This document shows positions 17,544 to 25,886 of a DNA stretch of 64,000 bases, piece after piece. This DNA comes from Paucibacter aquatile. GTDB taxonomy: Bacteria; Pseudomonadota; Gammaproteobacteria; Burkholderiales; Burkholderiaceae_C. Below the pieces are notes generated by a model that was not told the DNA's origin, searched no databases, and saw only the letters and a program-made list of their open reading frames with translations. The stretch lies in contig NZ_POSP01000004.1 of the NCBI RefSeq assembly GCF_002885975.1, positions 1-64,000 of the forward strand, in the 5' to 3' direction. A program made the translations under genes and the position numbers. Numbering within the stretch: the first letter of the stretch is position 1; each line of letters opens with the position of its first letter.

Positions 17544-19085
17544 ATGGCTGACCAGCTGATCATCTTCGACACCACCTTGCGCGACGGCGAGCAATCGCCC
17601 GGCGCCTCGATGACGAAGGACGAAAAGCTACGCATTGCGCGTCAGCTGGAGCGGCTCAAGGTCGATGTGATCGAGGCGGGCTTTGCGGCTTCCTCGAACG
17701 GTGATTTCGAGGCGGTCAAGGCGATTGCCGACGCTGTGCGTGAAAGCACCATCTGCTCGCTCGCCCGTGCCAACGATCGCGACATCGCCCGTGCGGCCGA
17801 GGCGCTCAAGGGCGCGGCGCGCTCGCGCATCCACACCTTCATCGCCACCAGCGAGCTCCATATGGAGAAGAAGCTGCGCATGACACGTGAACAGGTGCTG
17901 GAGCAGGCGATCCAGGCCGTGCGCTTTGCCCGCAATGTGACCGGCGATGTGGAGTTCTCGCCGGAAGACGGTTATCGCTCCGATCCGGATTTCCTGGCCC
18001 GCGTGATCGAAGCGGTGATCAAGGAAGGCGCCCGCACCATCAACATCCCGGACACCGTGGGCTACGCCATCCCGGAGCTCTACGGCAATTTCATCAAGAC
18101 CCTGCGCGAGCGCGTGCCCAACTCGGATCAGGCGATCTGGTCCGTGCACTGCCACAACGACCTGGGCATGGCCGTGGCCAATTCCCTGGCCGGCGTGAAG
18201 ATCGGCGGCGCGCGTCAGATCGAATGCACCATCAACGGCCTGGGCGAGCGTGCGGGCAATTGCTCGCTGGAAGAAGTGGTGATGGCCGTCAAGACCCGTC
18301 GCGACTACTTCGGCCTCGATTGCAATATCGACGCGTCGCACATCGTCGCCGCCTCGCGCCTGGTCTCGCAGACCACCGGCTTTGTGGTGCAGCCCAACAA
18401 GGCGGTGGTGGGCGCCAATGCTTTTGCCCATGCCTCCGGCATCCACCAGGACGGCGTACTCAAGGCACGTGACACCTACGAAATCATGCGCGCCGAAGAC
18501 GTGGGTTGGAGCGCCAACAAGATCGTGCTGGGCAAGCTGAGTGGCCGCAATGCCTTCAAGCAGCGCCTGCAAGAGTTGGGCATCGCGCTCGAGTCCGAGG
18601 CCGAGGTCAATGCCGCGTTCGTGCGCTTCAAGGATCTGGCCGACCGCAAGAACGAGATCTTCGACGAGGACATCATCGCCCTGGTGATGGACGAGTCGGT
18701 CAGCTCGGACCAGGAGCACTACCGCCTGGTCGCGCTGTCGCAGCGCTCCGAGATGGGCGAGCAGCCGCACGCCAGCGTGGTGTTTGCGGTCGGCGCGCAA
18801 GAACACCGGGCCGAGAGCAGCGGCAACGGGCCGGTGGATGCGGTTCTACGCGCCATCGAATCCACCGTTCAAAGTGGCGCCGAGATGCTGCTCTATTCGG
18901 TCAATGCCATCACAAGCGGCAGCACAGAATCGCAAGGCGAGGTGACGGTGCGCTTGCAGCATGCCGGTCGCGTGGTCAATGGCGTGGGGGCCGATCCCGA
19001 TATCGTGGTCGCCTCAGCCAAGGCATATTTGAGCGCGCTGAACAAGCTGCAAAGCAAGACCGAGCGGGTCGCGGCGCAGGGCTGA
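17544..19085 (+). CDS. leuA: 2-isopropylmalate synthase
   Basis: First committed enzyme of leucine synthesis, joining acetyl-CoA and 2-oxoisovalerate; feedback inhibited by leucine. At 513 residues it is the common bacterial form. The N-terminal TIM barrel carries DTTLRDGEQSPGASM (residues 9-23) and the metal-binding SVHCHNDLGMAVANSL. The catalytic His-x-x-His region is at ASGIHQDGV. The C-terminal LeuA regulatory domain (about 390-513) is present. The ATG at 17544 has GGAG eight bases upstream. The gene lies behind a leucine attenuator and ends before its own terminator. Confidence 0.97.
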   Translation: MADQLIIFDTTLRDGEQSPGASMTKDEKLRIARQLERLKVDVIEAGFAASSNGDFEAVKAIADAVRESTICSLARANDRDIARAAEALKGAARSRIHTFIATSELHMEKKLRMTREQVLEQAIQAVRFARNVTGDVEFSPEDGYRSDPDFLARVIEAVIKEGARTINIPDTVGYAIPELYGNFIKTLRERVPNSDQAIWSVHCHNDLGMAVANSLAGVKIGGARQIECTINGLGERAGNCSLEEVVMAVKTRRDYFGLDCNIDASHIVAASRLVSQTTGFVVQPNKAVVGANAFAHASGIHQDGVLKARDTYEIMRAEDVGWSANKIVLGKLSGRNAFKQRLQELGIALESEAEVNAAFVRFKDLADRKNEIFDEDIIALVMDESVSSDQEHYRLVALSQRSEMGEQPHASVVFAVGAQEHRAESSGNGPVDAVLRAIESTVQSGAEMLLYSVNAITSGSTESQGEVTVRLQHAGRVVNGVGADPDIVVASAKAYLSALNKLQSKTERVAAQG

Positions 19086-19134
19086 TCGGTCGCTGAGGCC
19101 CGCGGCCCCGGGGCCTTCGGCGGCGCGCCAGCAG

Positions 19135-19172
19135 GCTGGAGAAGGCTGTTTTGACGGCTTTCTCCAGCTTTA
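19135..19172 (+). terminator. Intrinsic terminator after leuA
   Basis: Stem GCTGGAGAA / TTCTCCAGC with a 16-base loop, followed by TTT. It closes the leuA transcript before the pbpG promoter. Confidence 0.7.
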
Positions 19173-19196
19173 AGAGTCTGCGCTAAGCGATTGATC

Positions 19197-19225
19197 TTGC
19201 CTGTATTTTTCCTTTCACCTACACT
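19197..19225 (+). promoter_or_regulatory. Sigma-70 type promoter of pbpG
   Basis: TTGCCT (19197-19202) and TACACT (19220-19225) at exactly 17 bp spacing, 24 bases before the pbpG start codon. Confidence 0.6.
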
Positions 19226-19249
19226 GCCGACAGTTGTTGGGGGCCCAGT

Positions 19250-20362
19250 TTGAAGAACAATTTCTCGAAGCAGTTGACGCACCTGTCTGCCAGCCTGGCG
19301 CTGGTCATGGCCGGTTTTCTCGGCGCCGCACCGGTGGCCGAGGCTGCCAGCTCGAACAAGGCCCCGGTGGCCAAGAATGCCCGCGCCGCCAAGCCTGCCG
19401 CGCGCAGCACACACCTGAGCAAAGCGGCTCGCGCCGCGCAAGCCAAATCGCCGGTCAAGGCGAGTGGCCGGACTTCGGTGAAGTCCAAGGCCGGCAAGAC
19501 CGCAGTGGCGCTCGGCGCAGCGGCGGCCGTTGAGGCGGCGGCCAAGCCGACGTTTGGTCAGCTTTACGGCCTGCACGCGGTTGAGGACTCGCTCAAGCTC
19601 AAGTCCAGCGTCGCGCTGGTGCTCGACCAAGACACCAACGAAGTCCTGTTCGCCAAGAACTCGCAGGCCGTGCTGCCCATCGCCTCGATCACCAAGCTGA
19701 TGACGGCCTTGGTGGTGGTGGAAGCCGGCCAGTCCATGGACGAGAAGCTGACCATCACCGAGGAAGACATCGACTCGGAGAAGTACACCCGTTCGCGCCT
19801 GACCGTCGGCGCCACGCTGACCCGGGGCGAGATGATGCATCTGGCCCTGATGTCCTCGGAAAACCGCGCCGCCAATGCGCTGGGTCGCAATTACCCCGGC
19901 GGTCTGGCCTCCTTTGTGGCCGCCATGAACCACAAGGCTCAGTCCCTGGGCATGACGGACACGCACTATGTCGAGCCCACCGGCCTGTCCAGCCGCAATC
20001 AGTCCAGCGCCAAGGATCTGGCGGCACTGGTGAAAGTGGCGCACGAGGTGCCCCTGCTGCGCGAGCTGTCCACCTCCAAGGAATACCAGGTTGCCCTGGG
20101 CCGCCGCCAGCTGCAGTTCCACAGCACCAATGCCCTGGTCAGCAACCCCGCCTGGGACATCGGCCTGCAGAAGACCGGCTTCATCAATGAGGCGGGCCGT
20201 TGCCTGGTCATGCAGGCCCGCATGGCCGGCCGCAAGCTGATCATGGTCTTCCTGGATTCGACCGGCAAATACACCCGAATCGCCGACGCCGAGCGCGTTC
20301 GCAAGTGGATCAGCAGCAACCCCAGCGCCACTGCGGCGGTGCACGCCAAACCGACGATCTGA
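19250..20362 (+). CDS. pbpG: D-alanyl-D-alanine endopeptidase, PBP7/8 type
   Basis: Periplasmic serine peptidase that cuts peptidoglycan cross-links. The 370-residue protein has a signal peptide (hydrophobic core LSASLALVMAGFLGAAP, cleavage near AEA) and then an Ala/Lys-rich linker of about 70 residues. The penicillin-binding fold follows with SITKLM (SxxK, near residue 148), SEN (SxN) and KTG (KTGFI). The start is a TTG at 19250, supported by GGGGG seven bases upstream and by the signal peptide beginning right there (MKNNFSKQLTHL); no in-frame ATG fits. It is monocistronic, with its own promoter and terminator. Confidence 0.92.
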   Translation: MKNNFSKQLTHLSASLALVMAGFLGAAPVAEAASSNKAPVAKNARAAKPAARSTHLSKAARAAQAKSPVKASGRTSVKSKAGKTAVALGAAAAVEAAAKPTFGQLYGLHAVEDSLKLKSSVALVLDQDTNEVLFAKNSQAVLPIASITKLMTALVVVEAGQSMDEKLTITEEDIDSEKYTRSRLTVGATLTRGEMMHLALMSSENRAANALGRNYPGGLASFVAAMNHKAQSLGMTDTHYVEPTGLSSRNQSSAKDLAALVKVAHEVPLLRELSTSKEYQVALGRRQLQFHSTNALVSNPAWDIGLQKTGFINEAGRCLVMQARMAGRKLIMVFLDSTGKYTRIADAERVRKWISSNPSATAAVHAKPTI

Positions 20363-20383
20363 GCGGGCTCCGCTTCAGCCATG

Positions 20384-20413
20384 AAAAACGCGCTCCTCGA
20401 GCGCGTTTTTTTA
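20384..20413 (+). terminator. Intrinsic terminator between pbpG and the IclR gene
   Basis: Perfect stem AAAAACGCGCTC / GAGCGCGTTTTT with a CTC loop and T-run; symmetrical, so it can serve both converging genes. Confidence 0.92.
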
Positions 20414-20448
20414 TTGCCTGTCGACCTGATGCAAGCAAGCCTGAGGCT

Positions 20449-21216
20449 TCAGCCGCGGTAGCCCAAGGAGGCCGAGATCTGCGCGGCGGTTTCCTTGAGC
20501 CGCGCCAGCCAGCTTTCTTCCAGCCGGTCGGCCGGGGCCGAGATGGACAGGCCGGCCACCAGCTTGGCCTGGTCGTCGTAGATGCCGGCGGCCATGCAGC
20601 GCACGCCCAGCTCCAGCTCTTCGTCGTCGCGCGACAGGCCGCGCTGGCGGATGATGGCCAGTTCGCGCTCCAGGGCGCCAATCTCGGTCAGGCTGTTGCG
20701 GGTGTGGCCGGCCAGACCGGTGCGGGTGGCGTAGGCGCGCACCCGTGTCGGGTCGTCGCTGGCCAGAAAGAGCTTGCCCACCGAAGTCAGGTGCAGCGGG
20801 GCACGTCCGCCGACGGCGCGCACCACCTGCATGCCCGAGCGTTCGCTGTAGGTGCGCTCGATGTAGACGATCTCATCGCCCTGGCGTACCGAGAGATTGA
20901 CCGGCTGGTGGGTGAATTTGTGCAGCTCGCGCATGGGGCCCAGGGCGGCGTCGCGGACATCAAGCCGCGCCTTGACCAAATTGCCCAGCTCCAGCATGCG
21001 CATGCCCAAGCGGTAGCTGCCGGCTTCGGGCCGATCGACGAAGCGGCCGATGGCCAGGTCGTTGAGAATGCGGTGCGCGGTCGAGGGGTGCAGGCCTGTG
21101 GTCTCGGCGATTTCCTTCAGCGAGACCGGGTCCTGGTGGCTCGCCAGCACATCGAGCAGCGCAAACGTGCGCTCCAGCACCTGGATGGCAGGCGTTTGAG
21201 CTTCTTTGTTCTTCAT
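20449..21216 (-). CDS. IclR family transcriptional regulator
   Basis: A 255-residue DNA-binding protein. The N-terminal winged helix-turn-helix (VSLKEIAETTGLHPSTAHRIL, about residues 31-51) is followed by the IclR effector-binding domain (VNLSVRQGDEIVYIERTYSER, then RAPLHLTSVGKLFLA and the C-terminal ELELGVRCMAAGIYDD). The effector and targets are unknown. It is divergent from the TIGR03790 gene with ~100 bp between starts. That gap holds TTTTGC-ATT-GCGAAAA, a near-palindrome that could be its operator. A role in controlling the divergent gene is plausible but not shown. Confidence 0.92.
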   Translation of the reverse strand: MKNKEAQTPAIQVLERTFALLDVLASHQDPVSLKEIAETTGLHPSTAHRILNDLAIGRFVDRPEAGSYRLGMRMLELGNLVKARLDVRDAALGPMRELHKFTHQPVNLSVRQGDEIVYIERTYSERSGMQVVRAVGGRAPLHLTSVGKLFLASDDPTRVRAYATRTGLAGHTRNSLTEIGALERELAIIRQRGLSRDDEELELGVRCMAAGIYDDQAKLVAGLSISAPADRLEESWLARLKETAAQISASLGYRG

Positions 21217-21315
21217 TCGCAGATTGTGCGAGGTTTCGGCTTGTTTTGCATTGCGAAAAATAGATTCAGCTCACGACATGGTTTCGCCTGCGCAACAGCG
21301 CCGGCAGTTCGCATC

Positions 21316-22515
21316 GTGCAATGGCTGGGCTTGGCAGCCGCCGGCATCTCGCTGGCGCTGGCGGTGCAGGCTCAAGCGCTCATCGATCCCGCCGCGGCGC
21401 TGACCGAGGCGCCACCGGCAGCCGGGCCGCAGCAGCCGGCATCCAGCGCGGCGGGCAGCTCATCCGCGTCTTCGAGTGCCAACTCGGCAGCCAGCGCGTC
21501 AGCGCGGGCCGCTCCGGCTCCGAGCTGGTTGCGTCTGCCCAAGCTGCAAGGCCGTCTGACCGCGGCCGACCTGGGCCTCCTGATCAACAGCAAGGACCCC
21601 TATTCCGTGGCGGTGGGTGAGTACTACGCGCGCCGGCGCGGCATCCCTGAGGCTCAGATCCTGCGCGTGCAGCTCCCTGTGCGTGCGAGCTTGAGCCTGC
21701 CCGAATTCGAGGCCTTGCAAGCCACCGTGCGTCAGCGCATGGGCCCCCAGGTGCAAGGCCTGGCCCTGGCCTGGACCCAGCCCTATGCGGTTGAATGCAA
21801 CTCCATCACCTCGGCCCTGGCCCTGGGTTTCCAGCCGGAGATATGCAAGCAGAGCTGCGCGCCGAGCCGCCCGTCGCCCTACTTCAACTACTCAGGTCGC
21901 AAGCCCTTCAGCGATCTGGGCCTGCGCCCCTCCATGCTGCTGGCCGCCCGATCGGTCGAGAGCGCCCAGGCCTTGATCGAGCGCGGCATCGCTGCCGATC
22001 ACAGCCTGCCATCCTTCGTGCCGGCCCAGGCCTATTTCGTCAGCACGCCCGATGCGGCGCGCAGCGTGCGCTCGGTCCTGTTCCCGCCGGCCAGCAGCAT
22101 CCGGGCCCTGGGCCTGGAGGCGCGGCGAGAGTCCAGTGAGGCCTTGCCCGCCCGCCTGCCTCGCGCCTTGTTGATGGTGACCGGCTTGGCCCGGGTGGAG
22201 GGCCTGGACCGTATCGAGTGGCTGCCCGGCGCGCTGGCCGATCACCTGACCTCCTTCGGCGGTCTGCTGGAGCGCAACAGCCCGCAGGAGCAGATGAGCG
22301 CACTCGACTGGTTGGAGTCGGGCGCCACGGCCAGCTACGGCACCGTCAGCGAGCCCTGCAACCACCTGCAGAAGTTCCCGCATCCACAAATCCTGCTGCT
22401 CAGCTATGCCCAGGGTTTGAGTGCGCTGGAGGCCTACTGGCACAGCGTGGCCTGGCCGGGGCAGGGGGTGTTTGTGGGTGAGCCTCTGGCGGCGCCGTTT
22501 GCGCCGCCTTTCTAG
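21316..22515 (+). CDS. TIGR03790 family exported protein
   Basis: A 399-residue protein with a short signal peptide (QWLGLAAAGISLALAVQAQA), an Ala/Ser/Pro-rich linker of about 55 residues, then a globular domain matching the TIGR03790 family (GLLINSKDPYSVAVGEYYARRRGIPE, LALAWTQPYAVECNSITSALALGF, the Cys-containing SEPCNHLQKFPHP near the end). The function of the family is unknown. A GTG at 21316 is the only start that begins the signal peptide correctly; the open frame extends far upstream without a credible start. The stop codon falls inside the first unit of a 31-bp tandem repeat. Confidence 0.8.
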   Translation: MQWLGLAAAGISLALAVQAQALIDPAAALTEAPPAAGPQQPASSAAGSSSASSSANSAASASARAAPAPSWLRLPKLQGRLTAADLGLLINSKDPYSVAVGEYYARRRGIPEAQILRVQLPVRASLSLPEFEALQATVRQRMGPQVQGLALAWTQPYAVECNSITSALALGFQPEICKQSCAPSRPSPYFNYSGRKPFSDLGLRPSMLLAARSVESAQALIERGIAADHSLPSFVPAQAYFVSTPDAARSVRSVLFPPASSIRALGLEARRESSEALPARLPRALLMVTGLARVEGLDRIEWLPGALADHLTSFGGLLERNSPQEQMSALDWLESGATASYGTVSEPCNHLQKFPHPQILLLSYAQGLSALEAYWHSVAWPGQGVFVGEPLAAPFAPPF

Positions 22516-22594
22516 CCCTGTGGCGCCGTTTGCGCCGCCTTTCTAGCCCTGTGGCGCCGTTTGCGCCGCCTTTCTAGCCCTGTGGCGCCGTTTG
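22491..22594. repeat. 31-bp tandem repeat, three full copies plus a partial fourth
   Basis: Three perfect 31-bp units start at 22491, 22522 and 22553, and an 11-base start of a fourth lies at 22584. Each unit begins GGCGCCGTTTGCGCCGCC and contains a TAG. The first unit encodes the last residues and stop of the upstream gene. Each unit can form a small GGCGC/GCGCC hairpin. The array fills the space between two convergent genes. No spacers, so it is not a CRISPR array. Confidence 0.95.
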
Positions 22595-22630
22595 CACAGC
22601 CTTTTTTGAGGCAAGGAAGCGGCGACCGGG

Positions 22631-23917
22631 CTATAGATTCGCCGCCGCAAACTCCCCCGCCATGACTGCGCCCTCGAGCGTGGCCGGGTAGGGGCCCTCG
22701 ACATAGTCGCCTGCCGCCCACAAGCCGGGAGCGATGGCCGCGGGCGGGCGCTGCAGCCCCGGGGTGCAGGCAAAGGTCGCGCGTTTCTCGGCCAGCACGC
22801 GGATCAAGGTCGGCGCCTCTGTCCAGCCCAGCTCTTGTTGGGCCTGCAGTCGCACGGCTTCCGCGGCGGCGTCCAGCCCGCGCTCGACCCAGGGCGCGGC
22901 CCCGCTGATCACCCAGGCCGAGCGGCCGGCGGCCTCGGCGCTGAGCTGCCCCAGGTCGAAGGCAAACTGGGCCGGCGCCTGCGGCCCTTCTTGCAAGGCC
23001 AGCATGGGGGCGGGCCAGGCGGGGCCCGGGTGCTGCAGATAGACCGTGATGATGGGTTGGTAGTGCAGGGCACCGGCCTGGGCGCTCCAGGCCGGTGCCA
23101 ACGGGAAGCTCAAACGGGCAGCCTCGGCGGCGCTGCAGGCGAGGATGACGCGGTCAAAGGCCTGGCCATCGACCTGCCAACCGCCCTCGGCGCTGCGGGT
23201 CAGCGATTGCACCCGTTGGCTGAGCCGCAGCACGGCGCCCTGGCCCAGCAGCCACGCCTGCGCCGGCTCGGCCAGCAGCTCGCTCAGCGGCCGGCGTGGC
23301 AGCAGCAGGTCCGAGCTGCCGGGGCCGCTGAACAGGGCGTCGTGCAGCACGCGCAGGAAGACGCTGGCGCTGGCCTGCGCGGCCGGTGTGTTGAGCGCCG
23401 CGACGCAGAGCGGATCAATCAGCTCGTCCTTGATGGGCTGCGGCAGGCCTTGGCAGAGCTCGGCCACGCTGAGCTCGGGCGCGCAGCGAAAGCCGCGCAG
23501 CAGCCAGCCGGTCGCGCCGAGCAGCAGGCCCAGCCGCGCCGACCAGGGCCAGCGCCTGCAGGCCAGCACGCCGCGCACAAAGGCGGGCAGGGCCGCGCCG
23601 GGCGGCAGGCGCAGGCCTTCATGCCCGGGGTAGCGCAGACGCAGGGGCAGGCGCAGCAGGGCGGCCTCAGGAGCGAGGCCCAGGTGGCGCATCAGCGCCA
23701 GGCTGCGCCGGTAGGCGCCGATCAGGATGTGCTGGCCATTGTCCAGACGCAGGCCGGCTTCGTCGGGCGGCAGGCTGCGCGCGCGGCCGCCGGGCTGGCC
23801 GGCCATGTCGAACAGCTCAATCTGGTGGCCGGCCTCGCAGGCTCGCACCGCAGCAGCGAGACCGGCCCAGCCGCCGCCGATCACGGCCACGCGCAGGCCG
23901 CGCGCTTTTGCCAGCAT
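22631..23917 (-). CDS. hpnE: Hydroxysqualene dehydroxylase
   Basis: FAD-dependent amine-oxidase-fold enzyme that reduces hydroxysqualene to squalene. The 428-residue protein starts with the dinucleotide-binding motif VIGGGWAGLAAAVRACEAGH and the following FDMAGQPGGRARSL, and ends with the FAD-contacting AAGDYVEGPYPATLEGAVMAG. Its ATG overlaps the hpnD stop (TGATG). Third gene of hpnC-hpnD-hpnE. Alternative: a phytoene-desaturase-like enzyme, but the gene order makes HpnE much more likely. Confidence 0.92.
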   Translation of the reverse strand: MLAKARGLRVAVIGGGWAGLAAAVRACEAGHQIELFDMAGQPGGRARSLPPDEAGLRLDNGQHILIGAYRRSLALMRHLGLAPEAALLRLPLRLRYPGHEGLRLPPGAALPAFVRGVLACRRWPWSARLGLLLGATGWLLRGFRCAPELSVAELCQGLPQPIKDELIDPLCVAALNTPAAQASASVFLRVLHDALFSGPGSSDLLLPRRPLSELLAEPAQAWLLGQGAVLRLSQRVQSLTRSAEGGWQVDGQAFDRVILACSAAEAARLSFPLAPAWSAQAGALHYQPIITVYLQHPGPAWPAPMLALQEGPQAPAQFAFDLGQLSAEAAGRSAWVISGAAPWVERGLDAAAEAVRLQAQQELGWTEAPTLIRVLAEKRATFACTPGLQRPPAAIAPGLWAAGDYVEGPYPATLEGAVMAGEFAAANL

Positions 23918-24765
23918 CAGCGACCCAGCCAGTTGGTGCGCATGGCCAGCCAGAGCTTGCGCAGCGGTGTCAGCGAGATGCGCTGCTCCAGCACGCGGAA
24001 GTTCTCGGCCTCGATCTCGCGCAGCAGGGCGCGGTAGATATTGGCCATCATCAGGCCAGGCTTCTGCGCCTTGCGGTCGGCCTCGGGCAGCAGGGCAAAG
24101 GCTTCGTCGTAGAGCTGGTGGGCGCGTGCCGCCTGGAACTTCATCAAGGCGGTGAAGCGCTCGCTGTAGCCCCAGGGCTTTTTGCGCAGCAGGATCTCGT
24201 GCGCCTTGACGTCGAACTGCTGAAGCTCCGAGATGGGCAGGTAGATGCGGCCGCGGCGCGCGTCATCGCCGACGTCTCGGATGATGTTGGTCAGCTGCAT
24301 GGCCTGGCCCAGCTTGTGGGCGTAGGCGATGGTTTCTGGCTGGCTGCGGCCGAAGATGCCGGATGCCACCTCGCCCACCACGCCGGCCACCAGATGGCAG
24401 TAGCGCTGCAAGCCGGGGTAGTCGAGGTAACGGGTTTGCTCCAGATCCATCTGGCAGCCCTCGATGACGGCGTTCAGGTGCTCGAGCCGGATGTCGAAGG
24501 CCGTGCAATGCGGCATCAAGGCCTTCATCACCGGATGCTGGGGCTGGCCGGCGAAGGCCTGGCTCGCTTCCTTGCGCCACCAGGCCAGCTTGGTCGAGGC
24601 CACGCCCAGGTCTTCGATCTCGTCCACCACATCGTCCACCTCACGGCAGAAAGCATAGAAGGCCGTGATGGCCGCACGCCGCTCGGGCGGCAGAAAGAGA
24701 AAGGCGTAATAGAAACTCGAGCCGCTCTTGGCGGCCTTGTCCTGCACATACTGTTCCGGGCTCAC
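23917..24765 (-). CDS. hpnD: Presqualene diphosphate synthase
   Basis: Condenses two farnesyl diphosphates to presqualene diphosphate. The 282-residue all-helical prenyltransferase carries both Asp-rich motifs (CREVDDVVDE and NIIRDVGDDARRGRIYLP). The start codon is GTG and overlaps the hpnC stop by four bases, so translation is probably coupled. A phytoene synthase assignment is less likely because it sits between hpnC and hpnE. Confidence 0.93.
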   Translation of the reverse strand: MSPEQYVQDKAAKSGSSFYYAFLFLPPERRAAITAFYAFCREVDDVVDEIEDLGVASTKLAWWRKEASQAFAGQPQHPVMKALMPHCTAFDIRLEHLNAVIEGCQMDLEQTRYLDYPGLQRYCHLVAGVVGEVASGIFGRSQPETIAYAHKLGQAMQLTNIIRDVGDDARRGRIYLPISELQQFDVKAHEILLRKKPWGYSERFTALMKFQAARAHQLYDEAFALLPEADRKAQKPGLMMANIYRALLREIEAENFRVLEQRISLTPLRKLWLAMRTNWLGR

Positions 24766-25655
24766 AGACGGCCCTCGGTGCGGGCGGCGCTCAGCCGCAG
24801 GTCGGCCGTGGCAGCCTGTTTCAGCGTGCGGCTGCGACCCATGCGCAGGCAGGCCCAGAGCAGGGCCGGGGCGTCAAATGGCCCAATGGCCGGGCGGTGA
24901 AGAAGACTGGCGTGATGCATGGCGCGGATTTTCGCAAGAATGCGCAGGCCGCCTTGTACCACCGCCCGCAACTCCCAGCCGGCCCGCCCGGGAATCTGGT
25001 GCACCAGGGGTGCGCCCTGCTGCATCAAGGCTTCAGCCCAGTCGCACAGCTCGGCAATCAGGCGCCGCGCCGAGGCGCTGTCCCGGCAGGCCAGGATGTC
25101 GTCGCCGCTGAGCCCGTGGCGCTGCAAATCACGCTCGGGCACGTAGAGCCGGCCGCGCGGGCCGTCGCGGCTGAAGTCCTGCCAGAAGTTGATCAGTTGC
25201 AGGCTGCTGCAGATGGCGTCCGAGCGTTGCAAGGCCACGGCATCGCCGATGCCGTAGAGATGCAGCAGCAAGCGGCCGATCGGATTGGCCGAGCGCCGGC
25301 AGTAGTCCAGCAATTCCGTGCGGTCGCGATAGGAGGTCTTGACCAGATCCTGCTCGAAGGCCGAGATCAAATCATTCAGCAAGGGCGCGGGCAGCCGATA
25401 TTGGGGCAGGACCCGGGCCAGGCCGGCGAAGACGGTGGTGTGCCAGCGGCCGGAATCGGGCCGGCCCGCCAGCACGGCGTTCAGGTCGGCACGGTAGGCC
25501 TGCAGCTCCTGCTGGCGCTGCTCGGTGCTGACCTGACCCTCATCGGCCAGATCGTCGGCGCAGCGGGCGAAGTGATAGATCGCTGCCACAGCCGGCCGCA
25601 AATGCGGCGGGCACAGCCAGGAAGCAACAGGAAAGTTTTCGTAGTGTTCTATGCT
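24762..25655 (-). CDS. hpnC: Squalene synthase HpnC (hydroxysqualene synthase)
   Basis: Converts presqualene diphosphate to hydroxysqualene. The 297 residues show the HpnC-type opening SIEHYENFPVASWLCPPHLR, the first Asp motif FARCADDLADEG and the second NFWQDFSRDGPRGRLYVP. The GTG at 25655 was chosen because family members start at the S-x-x-HYENFPVAS block; the frame also opens at a GTG at 25724. With hpnD and hpnE it provides squalene. No squalene-hopene cyclase is in the window, so the final product cannot be named. Confidence 0.92.
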   Translation of the reverse strand, partial: SIEHYENFPVASWLCPPHLRPAVAAIYHFARCADDLADEGQVSTEQRQQELQAYRADLNAVLAGRPDSGRWHTTVFAGLARVLPQYRLPAPLLNDLISAFEQDLVKTSYRDRTELLDYCRRSANPIGRLLLHLYGIGDAVALQRSDAICSSLQLINFWQDFSRDGPRGRLYVPERDLQRHGLSGDDILACRDSASARRLIAELCDWAEALMQQGAPLVHQIPGRAGWELRAVVQGGLRILAKIRAMHHASLLHRPAIGPFDAPALLWACLRMGRSRTLKQAATADLRLSAARTEGRL

Positions 25656-25758
25656 CACGGCCAGGATTGTGGGTGCGTTCAGGCTTGTCGGCGGCAAGAC
25701 AAGCCTGCAATGCGCCGTTTTCACTGGTTTGACAGTGCCGAATCGCTTGAATACATTG

Positions 25759-25774
25759 CTGACCGGTTGGTCAG
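25759..25774. promoter_or_regulatory. Palindromic operator upstream of the RND genes
   Basis: Perfect inverted repeat CTGACC-GGTT-GGTCAG, in the hpnC/RND divergent region 113 bp before the RND adaptor start. It resembles operators of TetR-family efflux repressors. No tetR gene lies next to it in this window. Confidence 0.5.
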
Positions 25775-25886
25775 TAACGGCGATTCTGGCCGGTCAGGCC
25801 CTGGTTTTTCTGCTCCACGCTCACCGGCAAGCCGCGGCGCTGACTCCAGCGACCGCGCGGCGGTGAAGCACGATTCGAGGTCATTC

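Noticed and set aside
22491..22594. CRISPR-like array
   Set aside because: The 31-bp units are directly adjacent with no spacers, and no cas genes are present.
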